A stretch of 51,973 nucleotides of DNA from Myxococcales bacterium (GTDB lineage Bacteria > Myxococcota_A > Polyangia > Palsa-1104): NCBI GenBank assembly GCA_028287105.1, contig JAQBQH010000359.1:1-51973 (forward strand), given 5' to 3'. The notes under the pieces are model-generated. The model was not told the DNA's origin, made no database searches, and worked only from the letters and a program-made list of their open reading frames with translations. The position numbers and the translations under genes are program-made. Position 1 is the first letter of the stretch. Every line of letters starts with the position of its first letter. Of this stretch, positions 39,262 to 47,175 are shown piece by piece.

Positions 39262-39792
39262 ATGCACGTCTCCTCGACGGTGTAGTGGGTCCTTCACGTC
39301 CGCACGGGGCGTTGACGTTGCGCGACAGTGCGTGCCGTGGCGAGCATGCGGACGAGCCGCTCGCCAGCGTGAATGGTTCCGAGCGACGTGCGAGCCGGGC
39401 AGGACCGCGGAGTCGAGCCTATGCCGGGGGCGGGAGAGGCAGCATCGCGATGGCCGTCAGCGGCGATCGAATGCGCGTGGTGCTGATGACCGTAAGGTGC
39501 TCACTATATGCTGCCCGTCAATATTCGACTCATTTAATCGACAATGACCTCGTTATTTGACGCGATCGACACCAATTGAGCTCCACGTAATACCCGGGTC
39601 GTGATCTACGCGTACGGCCGGCAGCGACGAGATTCGCAATCGAGATCTGACTTTCCGGGTCTCGACTGCGCTACTGCAGGTGACGATTAAGCGTTGGGCG
39701 TGTTCGCAATCAGACGTCGTCGCGTGAGCGAGAGCACACGAGAACGGCGATTGGCGTTTACGCTGTCGCGTTCGCCGATCTAACGTCGGGTC
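39262..39792. other. 531-base intergenic region upstream of kaiC, with no supported gene
   Basis: No reading frame here looks coding. The middle (39495-39560) is unusually AT-rich for this window. On the minus strand TATAGT (complement at 39503-39508) could be a -10 box for kaiC, which would give a leader of about 235 bases, but its -35 is poor. On the plus strand TCTAAC (39779-39784) lies eight bases before the lipoprotein ATG, with TTTACG (39757-39762) 16 bases upstream of it. The long leader of kaiC is unexplained. Confidence 0.5.
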
Positions 39793-40230
39793 ATGAAAAG
39801 CAAACAGCTTCTTTTGTTCGTTGGTCTCGTCCTCGCGTCGGGAGCGTGCGGAAGCATGTTCGCCAATATCGGGGACGTGAAGCTGACGGATGCCGGCGCG
39901 AAGGTGGTCGTCAGCGCGAATCCGCCGGCGAGCGAGTGCCAAAATCGCGGCATCGTCATCGGCGGGACGCGCGGCGCCAGCACGACGCCGGCCGCCGAGC
40001 ACATGCAGCGGGCCTTCAACGACGCGCGCAACAAGGCGGCGCAGACCGGCGCGAACTACTTGCAAAATACGACGCCGCAGCTGACGCAGGGCGAGTACGG
40101 ACCGACGGGAGCGACGGTGCAGGCGACCGCGTTCGTGTGTCCGGCGCAGGCGGTGGCGACCGCGCCGCAGCCGGTGACGAGCGGGCAGCAGCCGGTGACG
40201 AGCGGGCAGCCGGCCGCGGCCGGGAAGTAG
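39793..40230 (+). CDS. Small lipoprotein, DUF4156-like
   Basis: This 145-aa protein has a lipoprotein signal (MKSKQLLLFVGLVLASGAC, Cys19 lipidated). The mature part resembles DUF4156 proteins: a short beta-rich domain with LTDAGAKVVV, a Cys in SECQNRG, IVIGGTRG and a second Cys near the end (AFVCPA), which may pair. The C-terminal tail has two copies of PVTSGQ made by an exact 21-base DNA duplication. It is the first of two plus-strand genes (18 bases to the glutaredoxin). Its role in the envelope is unknown. Confidence 0.75.
   Translation: MKSKQLLLFVGLVLASGACGSMFANIGDVKLTDAGAKVVVSANPPASECQNRGIVIGGTRGASTTPAAEHMQRAFNDARNKAAQTGANYLQNTTPQLTQGEYGPTGATVQATAFVCPAQAVATAPQPVTSGQQPVTSGQPAAAGK
40168..40209 (+). 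repeat. Exact 21-bp tandem duplication in the lipoprotein tail
   Basis: The segment 40168-40188 is repeated exactly at 40189-40209 and encodes the repeated QPVTSGQ of the protein's C-terminus. It is a recent-looking in-frame duplication in a flexible tail. Confidence 0.85.
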
Positions 40231-40248
40231 GCGGCGAGGAGCTGAACG

Positions 40249-40611
40249 ATGCCGATCTTCGTGTGGCTCTTGTTGGCGTGGGACGCGGTGACGGGGCGTC
40301 GTCCGCTGGTGCGCGGGGCGGAGGAGCAGGCGCGCGTCGATGGGGAGACGTCGACGTTGGCGCTCTATCATTTTCAGGCTTGCCCCTATTGTCGCAAGGT
40401 GCGGCGGGACGTCCGGCTGCTGGGGATCGGCGTCGAGATGCGGGACATCAAGCGGGAGCCGGCGCGGCGGGAGGAGCTGGTCGCGGGGGGTGGGAAGAAG
40501 CAGGTGCCTTGTTTGCGGATCATGGGGGCGGATGGGGCGGTGCGGTGGCTGTACGAGTCGAGGGAGATTACGCGGTACCTGACGGAGCGGTTTGGCCCGG
40601 GGGGAAGCTGA
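40249..40611 (+). CDS. Glutaredoxin-like protein
   Basis: This 120-aa protein contains a thioredoxin fold with the redox motif QACPYCRKV (CPYC, about residues 44-49), the cis-proline loop KQVPCL and the C-terminal LYESREITRYL, as in glutaredoxins and GST N-terminal domains. The first 17 residues are hydrophobic (MPIFVWLLLAWDAVTGR) and could be a membrane anchor. A GAGGAG lies seven bases before the ATG. The gene's second half uses G-ending and GGG codons much more than its C-ending neighbours. It probably reduces disulfides or glutathionylated proteins near the membrane. Confidence 0.8.
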   Translation: MPIFVWLLLAWDAVTGRRPLVRGAEEQARVDGETSTLALYHFQACPYCRKVRRDVRLLGIGVEMRDIKREPARREELVAGGGKKQVPCLRIMGADGAVRWLYESREITRYLTERFGPGGS

Positions 40612-40653
40612 GGGCGGCGCCTCGATCAGCGGATCGGGAAGGGGGACGGGGAG

Positions 40654-42375
40654 TCAGGTGCCGCGGACGGTTGGCAGGTATTTCGGTTTCCAGAACTTCG
40701 CGCGGACGTAGTCGGCGGCGGTGGCTCGGGTGACCTTCTTGGACTGCGCGACGCCGTCGTCGAAGGCTTGCTCGATGACGCGGGTGGCGACGCGGACCGA
40801 GACCTCGTTGAGCTCGTCGACCGGCGGGTAGATGTTGCCGCTCGGGAGATGCTTTTGCGCCGCGTAGTCGGCGAGCGCGTACGCGGCCGCGAGCACCATG
40901 CCGTCGGTGATTTCACGCGCCTCCGATAGGATCGCGCCGAAGCCGAGGCCCGGGAAGATGAAGGCGTTGTTGCCCTGCCCCACCACGTACGACTTGTTGT
41001 TGTAGACCACCGGCGCGAACGGACTGCCCGTCGCCACGATGGCGCGCCCCTCGGTCCACTCGATCAGCTCTTCGGGGAGCGCCTCGCACGCGCTCGTCGG
41101 GTTCGACAGCGGGAAGATGATCGGGCGCTCCTGCCCCGACGCCATTGCCTTGACCAGCGGCTCGGTGAACGCGCGCGGCTGGCCCGACAGGCCGAGCAGC
41201 GCCGTCGGGCGTACGTTCTCGATCGTCTCGAGCAGCGACGGCACTTCGCCGGCGATCTTCCACCCCGTCAGCCGCGCCGGATCCTGCGCGTACACCTTCT
41301 TGTACGGCTCCATCGAGCGGTCTGACGTCAAGAGCCCCTTGGAGTCGATGACGAAGACATGCGCCCGCGCTTCGTCGTCGGTGAGCCCGTCGCGCACCAT
41401 GCCCTGACGGATCGCCCAGGCCACGCCGCAGCCGCCAGCGCCGGCGCCGTACACGATGACGCGCTGGTCGCGCAGCCGCTCGCCGCGCAGCTGACAGGCG
41501 TTGAGCAGGCCCGCCAGCGCCACCGCGCCGGTGCCCTGGATGTCGTCGTTGAACGACGGCAGCACCTTGCGATAGCGCTCGAGCACCGCGAACGCGGCGT
41601 CCTTGGCCAGGTCTTCCCACTGAATGACCGCGCGCGGATAACGCGCCCGCACCGCCTCGACGAACTTGTCGACGAACTCCACGTAGGCTGCGCCGCGCAA
41701 GCGCCGCTGCCGCACGCCGAGGTAGAACGGGTCCGAGATCAGATCGGTCCGCTCGGTCCCGACGTCGAGCGCCACCGGCATGGTGTGGAACGGCGACACC
41801 CCGCCACCGACGGTGTAGAGCGCTAGCTTGCCGATTGGAATGGCCAGCCCGCCGTAGCCCTGGTCGCCGATGCCGAGGATCGCCGACGCATCGGTCGCCA
41901 CGATCATCCGCACGTCGTTCCAGGTGTAGTTCCTGATCGCCTGTGGCGCGCGATCGATGTTCAGCGTCGACATCGAGAGCCCGCGCGCCGACTGATACAA
42001 GAAGTTGAACTGCTGGACCGCCTCTCCCACCGTCGGCGTGTAGACGATCGGCAGCATCTCGGTCAGATGGCGGTCGAGCAGCGCGTAGAAGAGGATCTCG
42101 TTACGCTCCTGCAGCGAGCGCAGATATTGATACTTCTGCAGCGGCGATGCCTCGCGCTTGAACCCGGAGTAGACCCGCTCGAGCTGCTGGTCGATCGAAT
42201 TTACCTGCGGCGGAAGGAGCCCGTCGATGCCGAGCGCGATGCGCTCCTCGGGAGAGAACGCGGTGCCCTTGTTGGTCAGGACCAGTCGCAAGAGCGCGAT
42301 CCCCTCGAGGTAGACCTCGAGATATTCGCGTCCGCTGGCGTCGTGCTTGATGTCGAAGTAGTCGCAAACTTTCAT
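40654..42375 (-). CDS. maeA: NAD-dependent malic enzyme
   Basis: This 573-aa enzyme decarboxylates malate to pyruvate. It has the long form seen in E. coli MaeA (SfcA). Landmarks are LPIVYTPTVGEAVQQF (substrate Tyr), IVATDASAILGIGDQGYGGLAIPIGKLALY (read in parts, malate and Lys sites), the metal ligands in QWEDLAKDAAF and FNDDIQGTGAV, and the dinucleotide motif VYGAGAGGCGVAWAI. The C-terminal FIFPGLGFGAIL is standard. A GGAG is eight bases before the ATG, and TATGAT (complement at 42396-42401) may be its -10 box. It links the TCA cycle to pyruvate for lipid synthesis or anaplerosis. Confidence 0.94.
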   Translation of the reverse strand: MKVCDYFDIKHDASGREYLEVYLEGIALLRLVLTNKGTAFSPEERIALGIDGLLPPQVNSIDQQLERVYSGFKREASPLQKYQYLRSLQERNEILFYALLDRHLTEMLPIVYTPTVGEAVQQFNFLYQSARGLSMSTLNIDRAPQAIRNYTWNDVRMIVATDASAILGIGDQGYGGLAIPIGKLALYTVGGGVSPFHTMPVALDVGTERTDLISDPFYLGVRQRRLRGAAYVEFVDKFVEAVRARYPRAVIQWEDLAKDAAFAVLERYRKVLPSFNDDIQGTGAVALAGLLNACQLRGERLRDQRVIVYGAGAGGCGVAWAIRQGMVRDGLTDDEARAHVFVIDSKGLLTSDRSMEPYKKVYAQDPARLTGWKIAGEVPSLLETIENVRPTALLGLSGQPRAFTEPLVKAMASGQERPIIFPLSNPTSACEALPEELIEWTEGRAIVATGSPFAPVVYNNKSYVVGQGNNAFIFPGLGFGAILSEAREITDGMVLAAAYALADYAAQKHLPSGNIYPPVDELNEVSVRVATRVIEQAFDDGVAQSKKVTRATAADYVRAKFWKPKYLPTVRGT

Positions 42376-42467
42376 TCGCCCGCTCCTCTTCGCGCATCAT
42401 ATGACATGGTGCGTCAAGCGCCAGCGCTAAATCAGCCCCGCGCGCAGCGCCGCCCGACGGGGTCGCC

Positions 42468-43220
42468 TCAGCGACGGCGCTTCTTGGCTTTGACCGGCAA
42501 TTCAGCGGTCGCGCCCGACTCGAGCAGCTTCCGCAACGAGCGCTCCATCTCGCGCCCGAACACCACGCGCACCGCCTCCTGCCCGAGCGGCCTCAGCGCC
42601 TTGTAGGCGTCGGTCAGCTCGGCCGCGTTCGCCTCGCGCCCGAAGCCGGCACCGATGCGCTTGTAGAAGAAGTCGGTCAGGTCGGCCGTCGCCCGCCTGA
42701 GGTGCTTGCGCAAGATGTCCGACGCGCCGACGCCGGTCGCAAAATCGATCCCCGCGGCGTCGAGCCGCAGCGCCACCTGCAAGAGCGCCGGGCTGTGCAC
42801 GAGGTAGCTGTCGCCGCGCCGCTCGACCTGCTTCAGCCGCAAGAGCTCGGCGATGCCGCCCGGCCGATCGCCGAGCAGCTGCTGCAGCTCCGGCTCGGTC
42901 AGCACCTTCGGGCGATCGTTGGCCCACGGCTCCTGCAGCTGCTGCTCGAGGCCGAGCCACTCGTTGAGCGCCAGCTCGCCCTTGTCGGCCGAGGCCAGCA
43001 GATCGCGGATCGCCTTGATGCGCAGCCCGCGATCCTGCAAGGAGCCAATCAGCTTGAGCCGCTCGACGTGATCGGCCCCGTAGTACGCGACGCGCCCGAC
43101 GATGCGCGGCCCCGGCAGCGCGCCCTTCGACTGATAGAACCGGATCGTCCGGCTCGGCACGCGCGCCACCGTCGCCAGCTCGTCGATGGTGTACTCGTTC
43201 GCCGCGCCTTCGTCTGCCAT
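42468..43220 (-). CDS. MerR family regulator, downstream of the desaturase
   Basis: This 250-aa protein opens with a MerR winged helix: YTIDELATVARVPSRTIRFYQSKGALP, then VAYYGADHVERLKLIGSLQDRGLRIKAIRDLL (residues about 8-70, in two parts). The rest is a long helical effector domain of unknown type without a conserved metal-binding Cys. The ATG at 43220 is selected because upstream residues are the shadow of the desaturase gene. It lies 13 bases after the desaturase stop, so it is co-transcribed and probably regulates the promoter at 44377-44405. The ligand could be a lipid or a temperature-related signal, which is inference. Confidence 0.85.
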   Translation of the reverse strand: MADEGAANEYTIDELATVARVPSRTIRFYQSKGALPGPRIVGRVAYYGADHVERLKLIGSLQDRGLRIKAIRDLLASADKGELALNEWLGLEQQLQEPWANDRPKVLTEPELQQLLGDRPGGIAELLRLKQVERRGDSYLVHSPALLQVALRLDAAGIDFATGVGASDILRKHLRRATADLTDFFYKRIGAGFGREANAAELTDAYKALRPLGQEAVRVVFGREMERSLRKLLESGATAELPVKAKKRRR

Positions 43221-43233
43221 CCAGCGGGCGATG

Positions 43234-44334
43234 TTACGCGACCTCGGCGAGCTTCGCCACGCGCGACAACGCGCCCTTGAGCGTGCGCGCCCAGCTCGCC
43301 GTCCGATAGGCGACGCCGTGCCGCTCGCAGGCCTCGCGCACCTCGGGCGCCACCTCGCGGAGCCGCTCCGGCGCCAGGCGCGGAAAGATGTGGTGCTCGA
43401 TCTGATGGTCGAGCCCGCCACACAGGATCGACAGCGGCCGGCTGACCTCGAAGTTGTGGGTCGCTTCGATCTGCATCGCGTACCAGGCGCCGCGTCCGTG
43501 CGCGCGCGCCCCTTCGGGAAAGCTCTTGACGTCCTCGCCGACGTGGCCGCAGTAGATCGTCGCCGCCGAATAGACGTCGCGCATCGTCTCGGCGAGCCAG
43601 TTGCCGAACAGCACCTTCAAGAAGCCCGGCCCCGCGAGCAGCGGGAACAAGAGGTAGTTCTTGAGGTAGTACGGCACATACTTCCGAAATGCTTGCTTAT
43701 GCGCCTTGATGATCTCGGCGCGCGATCGCTCTTCGATGAAGTCGAACTGCTCGGGGCGGCCGTTGCCGAAGTAGACGTCGATGAGGCCGGTGAAGTGCGC
43801 GTTCATCATCCAGCCGAAGTTCGGCCAGATGACGAACAGGGTCATGGGCAGCTGCCAGCGGTGATGTTTCTTGTACGGCGTCTTGTCGGTGAGACGGACG
43901 TTGCCGAAGTGGATGTCGGGGTCCTTGCCGGCGACGTTGGTGTACTGGTGGTGCTTGACGTTGTGCCCGATCCGCCACGCCGCTTCGTCGATGGGGAGAT
44001 CCCAGCGAAACGTCTTGCCGTCGAACTTGCCGGCGCCGTCGAGGCCGTCGTAGGCGCCGTGCAGCGCGGTGTGGCCGATCTCGGTCGCCTGCAGCTGCTT
44101 GTGGATCCAGAGCGCGAGGACGCCGGCGGAGAAGCTGAACGGCTCGATTGACACGTGCAGCAGCACCCGCCCGAGCGCCTCCATCGAGCGCGAGAAGCGC
44201 TCGAGCTTCTTGATGCGGGCGACGTCATCGACGCCCACGCGCGCCTCGATGCGTTTGCGGATCTGGTCGATCTCTTCGCCGAAGCGGCGGAGACGCTCGG
44301 CATCGGGGTCGTGTGCGGTAGCGGTAAGGGTCAT
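43234..44334 (-). CDS. Fatty acid desaturase (front-end/acyl-lipid type, QxxHH)
   Basis: This 366-aa membrane enzyme has the three histidine boxes: HTALH (in TEIGHTALHGAYD), HNVKHH and QIEHH (DHQIEHHIF). The Gln in place of the first His of box three is typical of front-end and acyl-lipid desaturases such as delta-5/delta-6 enzymes, but no cytochrome b5 domain is present. Two hydrophobic regions flank the boxes (about 55-75, 165-185, 220-240). It inserts a double bond into membrane acyl chains using iron and oxygen with an external ferredoxin or similar donor. A GAGGAGG ribosome-binding site lies just before the ATG. It heads a two-gene operon with the MerR gene. Confidence 0.9.
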   Translation of the reverse strand: MTLTATAHDPDAERLRRFGEEIDQIRKRIEARVGVDDVARIKKLERFSRSMEALGRVLLHVSIEPFSFSAGVLALWIHKQLQATEIGHTALHGAYDGLDGAGKFDGKTFRWDLPIDEAAWRIGHNVKHHQYTNVAGKDPDIHFGNVRLTDKTPYKKHHRWQLPMTLFVIWPNFGWMMNAHFTGLIDVYFGNGRPEQFDFIEERSRAEIIKAHKQAFRKYVPYYLKNYLLFPLLAGPGFLKVLFGNWLAETMRDVYSAATIYCGHVGEDVKSFPEGARAHGRGAWYAMQIEATHNFEVSRPLSILCGGLDHQIEHHIFPRLAPERLREVAPEVREACERHGVAYRTASWARTLKGALSRVAKLAEVA

Positions 44335-44376
44335 GGTGCCTCCTCGGCCAGGTGCTTCTCACCGACCAATGTCACA

Positions 44377-44405
44377 GTTATAAGCGTGACACCGTACGGT
44401 GTCAA
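44377..44405 (-). promoter_or_regulatory. Desaturase promoter overlapped by an 18-bp palindrome
   Basis: On the minus strand TTGACA (complement 44400-44405) and TATAAC (complement 44377-44382) are separated by 17 bases. The perfect palindrome TGACACCGTACGGTGTCA (44387-44404) covers most of the -35 box and the spacer. A dimer bound there would control the desaturase-merR operon. The transcript would start about 36 bases before the ATG. Confidence 0.85.
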
Positions 44406-44439
44406 GGTCGCGCAGGTGAGCTAGCGCGGCGGGCCGGAT

Positions 44440-46107
44440 ATGCTGCGCGCCATGCCCCCTTCCGCGCGCCCCCGGCTCCATGCCCTCGTCTCGATCTTCG
44501 TGCTTGTCGTCGCTGCGCCGGCACTTGCCGCCACCGAGCCGTTCGCGCCGGTGCCGATCGGCGCCGATCTCTCGTCGCTGCCGGCCAACGAGCAGCAGGC
44601 GCTCGCCAAGCTCGTGCGCGCCGCCCAGCTCATGGACACCCTCTTTCTGCGCCAGGCCTGGGCCGGCAACGAACCGATGCTGCTCGCCCTCCTCGCCGAC
44701 GCCACCCCGGCCGGGCGCGCGCGGCTGCGCCAGTTCCTCGTCAACAAAGGGCCGTGGGATCGCCTCGATCACAACAAGCCCTTCATCCCCGGCGCCCCGC
44801 CCAAGCCGCCGCAGGCCAACTTCTATCCGATCGACGCCAGCAAGGCCGACCTCGAAGCCTGGATGAAAGCGCTCCCCGCCGCCGAGCGCGCCCGCGCGCA
44901 GGGCTTCTATACCGAGGTCCGGCGCGGCACCGACGGCAAATTCATGCTGGTCCCCTACTCCGTCGCCTTCGCCAATGAGCTCGCCGACGCGCGCCGCCTG
45001 CTCGAGGAGGCCGCCGCGCTGACGACCCAGCCGACGCTGAAGACCTTCCTCCACAAGCGCGCCGCCGCGTTCCTCTCCAACGACTACTACGACAGCGACG
45101 TGGCCTGGATGAACCTCGACGCCAGCATCGAGCCGACGCTCGGCCCGTACGAGACCTACGAGGACGAGTGGCTCGGCGACAAGGCCGCCTTCGAGGCATT
45201 CATCACCGTGCGCGACGAGGCGGAGTCGAAGAAGCTGGAGAAGTTCGCCGCCGAGCTACAGGACATCGAGAACCACCTGCCCATCGACGGCAAGCTGCGC
45301 AACCCCAAGCTTGGCGCGCTCGCCCCCATCCGCGTCGTCAACGAGATCTTCTGCTCCGGCGACGCGAACCACGGCGTCCAGACCGCCGCCTACAACCTGC
45401 CCAACGACGAGCGCATCGCCAAGGAGAAGGGCACCAAGCGCGTGATGCTCAAGAACGTGCAGGAGGCCAAGTTCAAGGTGGTGCTGACACCGATCGCGAA
45501 GGTCGCGCTCACGCCCGCCGATCAAAAGAACGTCGCCTTCGACGCCTTCTTCACGCACATCCTCATGCACGAGCTCATGCATGGGCTCGGCCCCCACAAC
45601 ATCACCGTCGCGGGCCGCGCCACCACGCCGCGCCAGGAGCTGCAGGAGACGGGCAGCGCCATCGAGGAGGCCAAGGCCGACGTCTCGGGCCTGTTCGCGC
45701 TGCAGTATCTCGTCGACAAGGGCGTCGTCGACAAAGCGATGGAGCGCGTGCTCTACACGACCTATCTGGCGCAGATGTTCCGCTCCATCCGCTTCGGCGT
45801 GGCCGAGGCGCACGGCAAGGGCACCGCGCTGCAGCTGAATCGCTTCCTCGACGCCGGCGCGGTCGTCGTCAAAGGCGGCGTCTTCACCGTCGACGCCGCG
45901 AAGTTCAAGCCGGCCGTGGTCGAGCTCACGCGCGACCTTCTGATGCTCGAGGCCAACGGCGACGCCGCCGGCGCGCGCGCGCTCCTCGCCAAGATGGGCG
46001 TCGTCCGCCCCGAAGTGCAGAAGATCCTCGACAAGCTGGCGCGCGTCCCCGTCGACATCGAGCCAAAATTCGTCACTGCCGATAAGCTGCTGCAACAAAG
46101 CCGGTAG
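44440..46107 (+). CDS. M49-like (dipeptidyl-peptidase III-type) zinc peptidase, secreted
   Basis: This 555-aa protein has a signal peptide (cleavage near APALAATEP, about residue 30). The zinc motif HELMHGLGPHN begins at His377, with Glu378 as general base. A downstream ETGSAIEEAKADVSG supplies further ligands. The arrangement and the stretch ETYEDEWLGDKAAFEAFITV (read in parts) are those of DPP III-like M49 enzymes found in Gram-negative genomes, although the classical HEXXGH spacing is not used. It probably trims peptides in the periplasm. Two in-frame ATGs (44440, 44452) are possible; neither has a clear ribosome-binding site. It is divergent from the desaturase promoter. Confidence 0.8.
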   Translation: MLRAMPPSARPRLHALVSIFVLVVAAPALAATEPFAPVPIGADLSSLPANEQQALAKLVRAAQLMDTLFLRQAWAGNEPMLLALLADATPAGRARLRQFLVNKGPWDRLDHNKPFIPGAPPKPPQANFYPIDASKADLEAWMKALPAAERARAQGFYTEVRRGTDGKFMLVPYSVAFANELADARRLLEEAAALTTQPTLKTFLHKRAAAFLSNDYYDSDVAWMNLDASIEPTLGPYETYEDEWLGDKAAFEAFITVRDEAESKKLEKFAAELQDIENHLPIDGKLRNPKLGALAPIRVVNEIFCSGDANHGVQTAAYNLPNDERIAKEKGTKRVMLKNVQEAKFKVVLTPIAKVALTPADQKNVAFDAFFTHILMHELMHGLGPHNITVAGRATTPRQELQETGSAIEEAKADVSGLFALQYLVDKGVVDKAMERVLYTTYLAQMFRSIRFGVAEAHGKGTALQLNRFLDAGAVVVKGGVFTVDAAKFKPAVVELTRDLLMLEANGDAAGARALLAKMGVVRPEVQKILDKLARVPVDIEPKFVTADKLLQQSR

Positions 46108-46125
46108 CGTGCTAGCCATCGGGCG

Positions 46126-46395
46126 ATGGCCCGAGTCTGTTTCACGCAAAACCTGCAGCGCGACGTTCCGTGTCCCGAGGAGGAGCTCCCCGGGACGACG
46201 GTGCGCGAGGTGCTCGATGCATATTTTCTCCGTCACCCCGAGGCGCGCAGCTACGTCCTCGACGAGCGCGGCGGTCTGCGCACGCACGTGGCGATCTTCA
46301 TCGGCGACTGTCGCGCCACCGATCGGCTCGGTCTCAGCGACGTGGTCGAGCGCAACAACGAAGTCTGGGTGATGCAGGCTCTGTCAGGAGGCTGA
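46126..46395 (+). CDS. MoaD/ThiS-like ubiquitin-fold protein ending in Gly-Gly
   Basis: This 89-aa protein has the beta-grasp layout: LQRDVPCPEEELPGTTVREVLDAYF (about 10-34), THVAIFIGD and DVVERNNEVWVMQALSGG. The C-terminal GG is the feature that sulfur carriers and ubiquitin-like modifiers need for adenylation and thiocarboxylate formation. Two Cys (5 and 16) are unusual for MoaD. No E1-like activating enzyme or moeB gene is in the window. It starts 18 bases after the metallopeptidase stop, so they are probably one transcript. It may donate sulfur or act as a protein modifier; the sequence does not decide between these. Confidence 0.8.
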   Translation: MARVCFTQNLQRDVPCPEEELPGTTVREVLDAYFLRHPEARSYVLDERGGLRTHVAIFIGDCRATDRLGLSDVVERNNEVWVMQALSGG

Positions 46396-46430
46396 CCTGG
46401 AGCGGAACTAGCGCGGCCTGGCGCGCGGCG

Positions 46431-47021
46431 TCAACGCAGGTCGAGCGTCGAGGCCGACTGGACCGTCGTCGGCGGATCCCAGCAGGCCAGCCGGTCGAAG
46501 TGGCGGTCGCACATGCCCCACGGCGTCGACGCGCACCGGATGTCGTCGGCCGTCGACACGCAGTGGTATCCGCACACGACCTTGTCCAACGTGCGCTCGC
46601 AGCTCGCCTGAAGCCAGTGCTCCTGGCCCGCCATCGCCCAGCGCACCTCGGGCGCCGGGTCCCAGCAGCGCACCACGCCGAAGCGGGTGGCGCAGGCGCC
46701 CATCGGCGAATTGGCGCAGGCCACCTGGTTGCCCGACCGCACGCAGTAGAACCCGCACGCCGCGTGACCGAGGCTGGTGATGCAGCTCGGCTGCGGCAGG
46801 TCGTCGCGACCCGATTGCAAGAGCTGCCTGACGTCCGGCGGCGGGTCCCAGCAGACGACCTCGTTCGTCGTCGCCGCGCACATTCCCTCGGGCGTCTGCG
46901 CGCAGGCGAGCTGGTTGAGGTTCGACGAGCACTTGTATCCGCAGGCGATCTGACTGCCGCGCGTCACGCAGGTCGGCGCCGAGACGACGTCGAGGATGAG
47001 GGCGAGGACGTAGAGCTGCAT
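46431..47021 (-). CDS. Secreted cysteine-rich protein with three tandem repeats
   Basis: This 196-aa protein starts with a hydrophobic segment (MQLYVLALILDVVSA) that looks like a short signal peptide. The remainder consists of three repeats of about 50-60 residues (about 16-66, 79-130, 136-190). Each has the same six cysteines: C-x8-9-CG[YF]-x-C-x8-9-CA-x-[ST]P-x-G-x-C-x7-8-CWDP. There are 18 cysteines in total, consistent with three disulfides per repeat. I do not recognise the family. The regular CWDPP ends suggest independent small folded modules, perhaps exposed on the cell surface or released. Confidence 0.75.
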   Translation of the reverse strand: MQLYVLALILDVVSAPTCVTRGSQIACGYKCSSNLNQLACAQTPEGMCAATTNEVVCWDPPPDVRQLLQSGRDDLPQPSCITSLGHAACGFYCVRSGNQVACANSPMGACATRFGVVRCWDPAPEVRWAMAGQEHWLQASCERTLDKVVCGYHCVSTADDIRCASTPWGMCDRHFDRLACWDPPTTVQSASTLDLR

Positions 47022-47140
47022 GGAGCTGGAACGTCCACGCGCGCGATCTATTCAACACGTCCGCGCGGCTCGCGATCGAAATGCGCTTTGCCAATCGGCC
47101 GCGACAAAGCGACTCGGATCACGCGTTTGCACGCTTGAAG

Positions 47141-47169
47141 TTGACGAGCAGAATCGCGGCGCGTATCTT
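47141..47169 (+). promoter_or_regulatory. Promoter of the MATE leader RNA
   Basis: TTGACG (47141-47146) and TATCTT (47164-47169) are separated by 17 bases. Transcription would begin near 47176 and run into the structured leader and terminator before the MATE gene. Confidence 0.6.
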
Positions 47170-47175
47170 GGAAAC

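Noticed and set aside
35029-39297. A KaiA gene in the kai operon
   Set aside because: Neither strand encodes anything resembling KaiA between or around kaiC, kaiB and the kinase.
39285-39560. A 91-residue ORF upstream of kaiC on the plus strand
   Set aside because: No ribosome-binding site, no domain, and composition like non-coding sequence of this genome.
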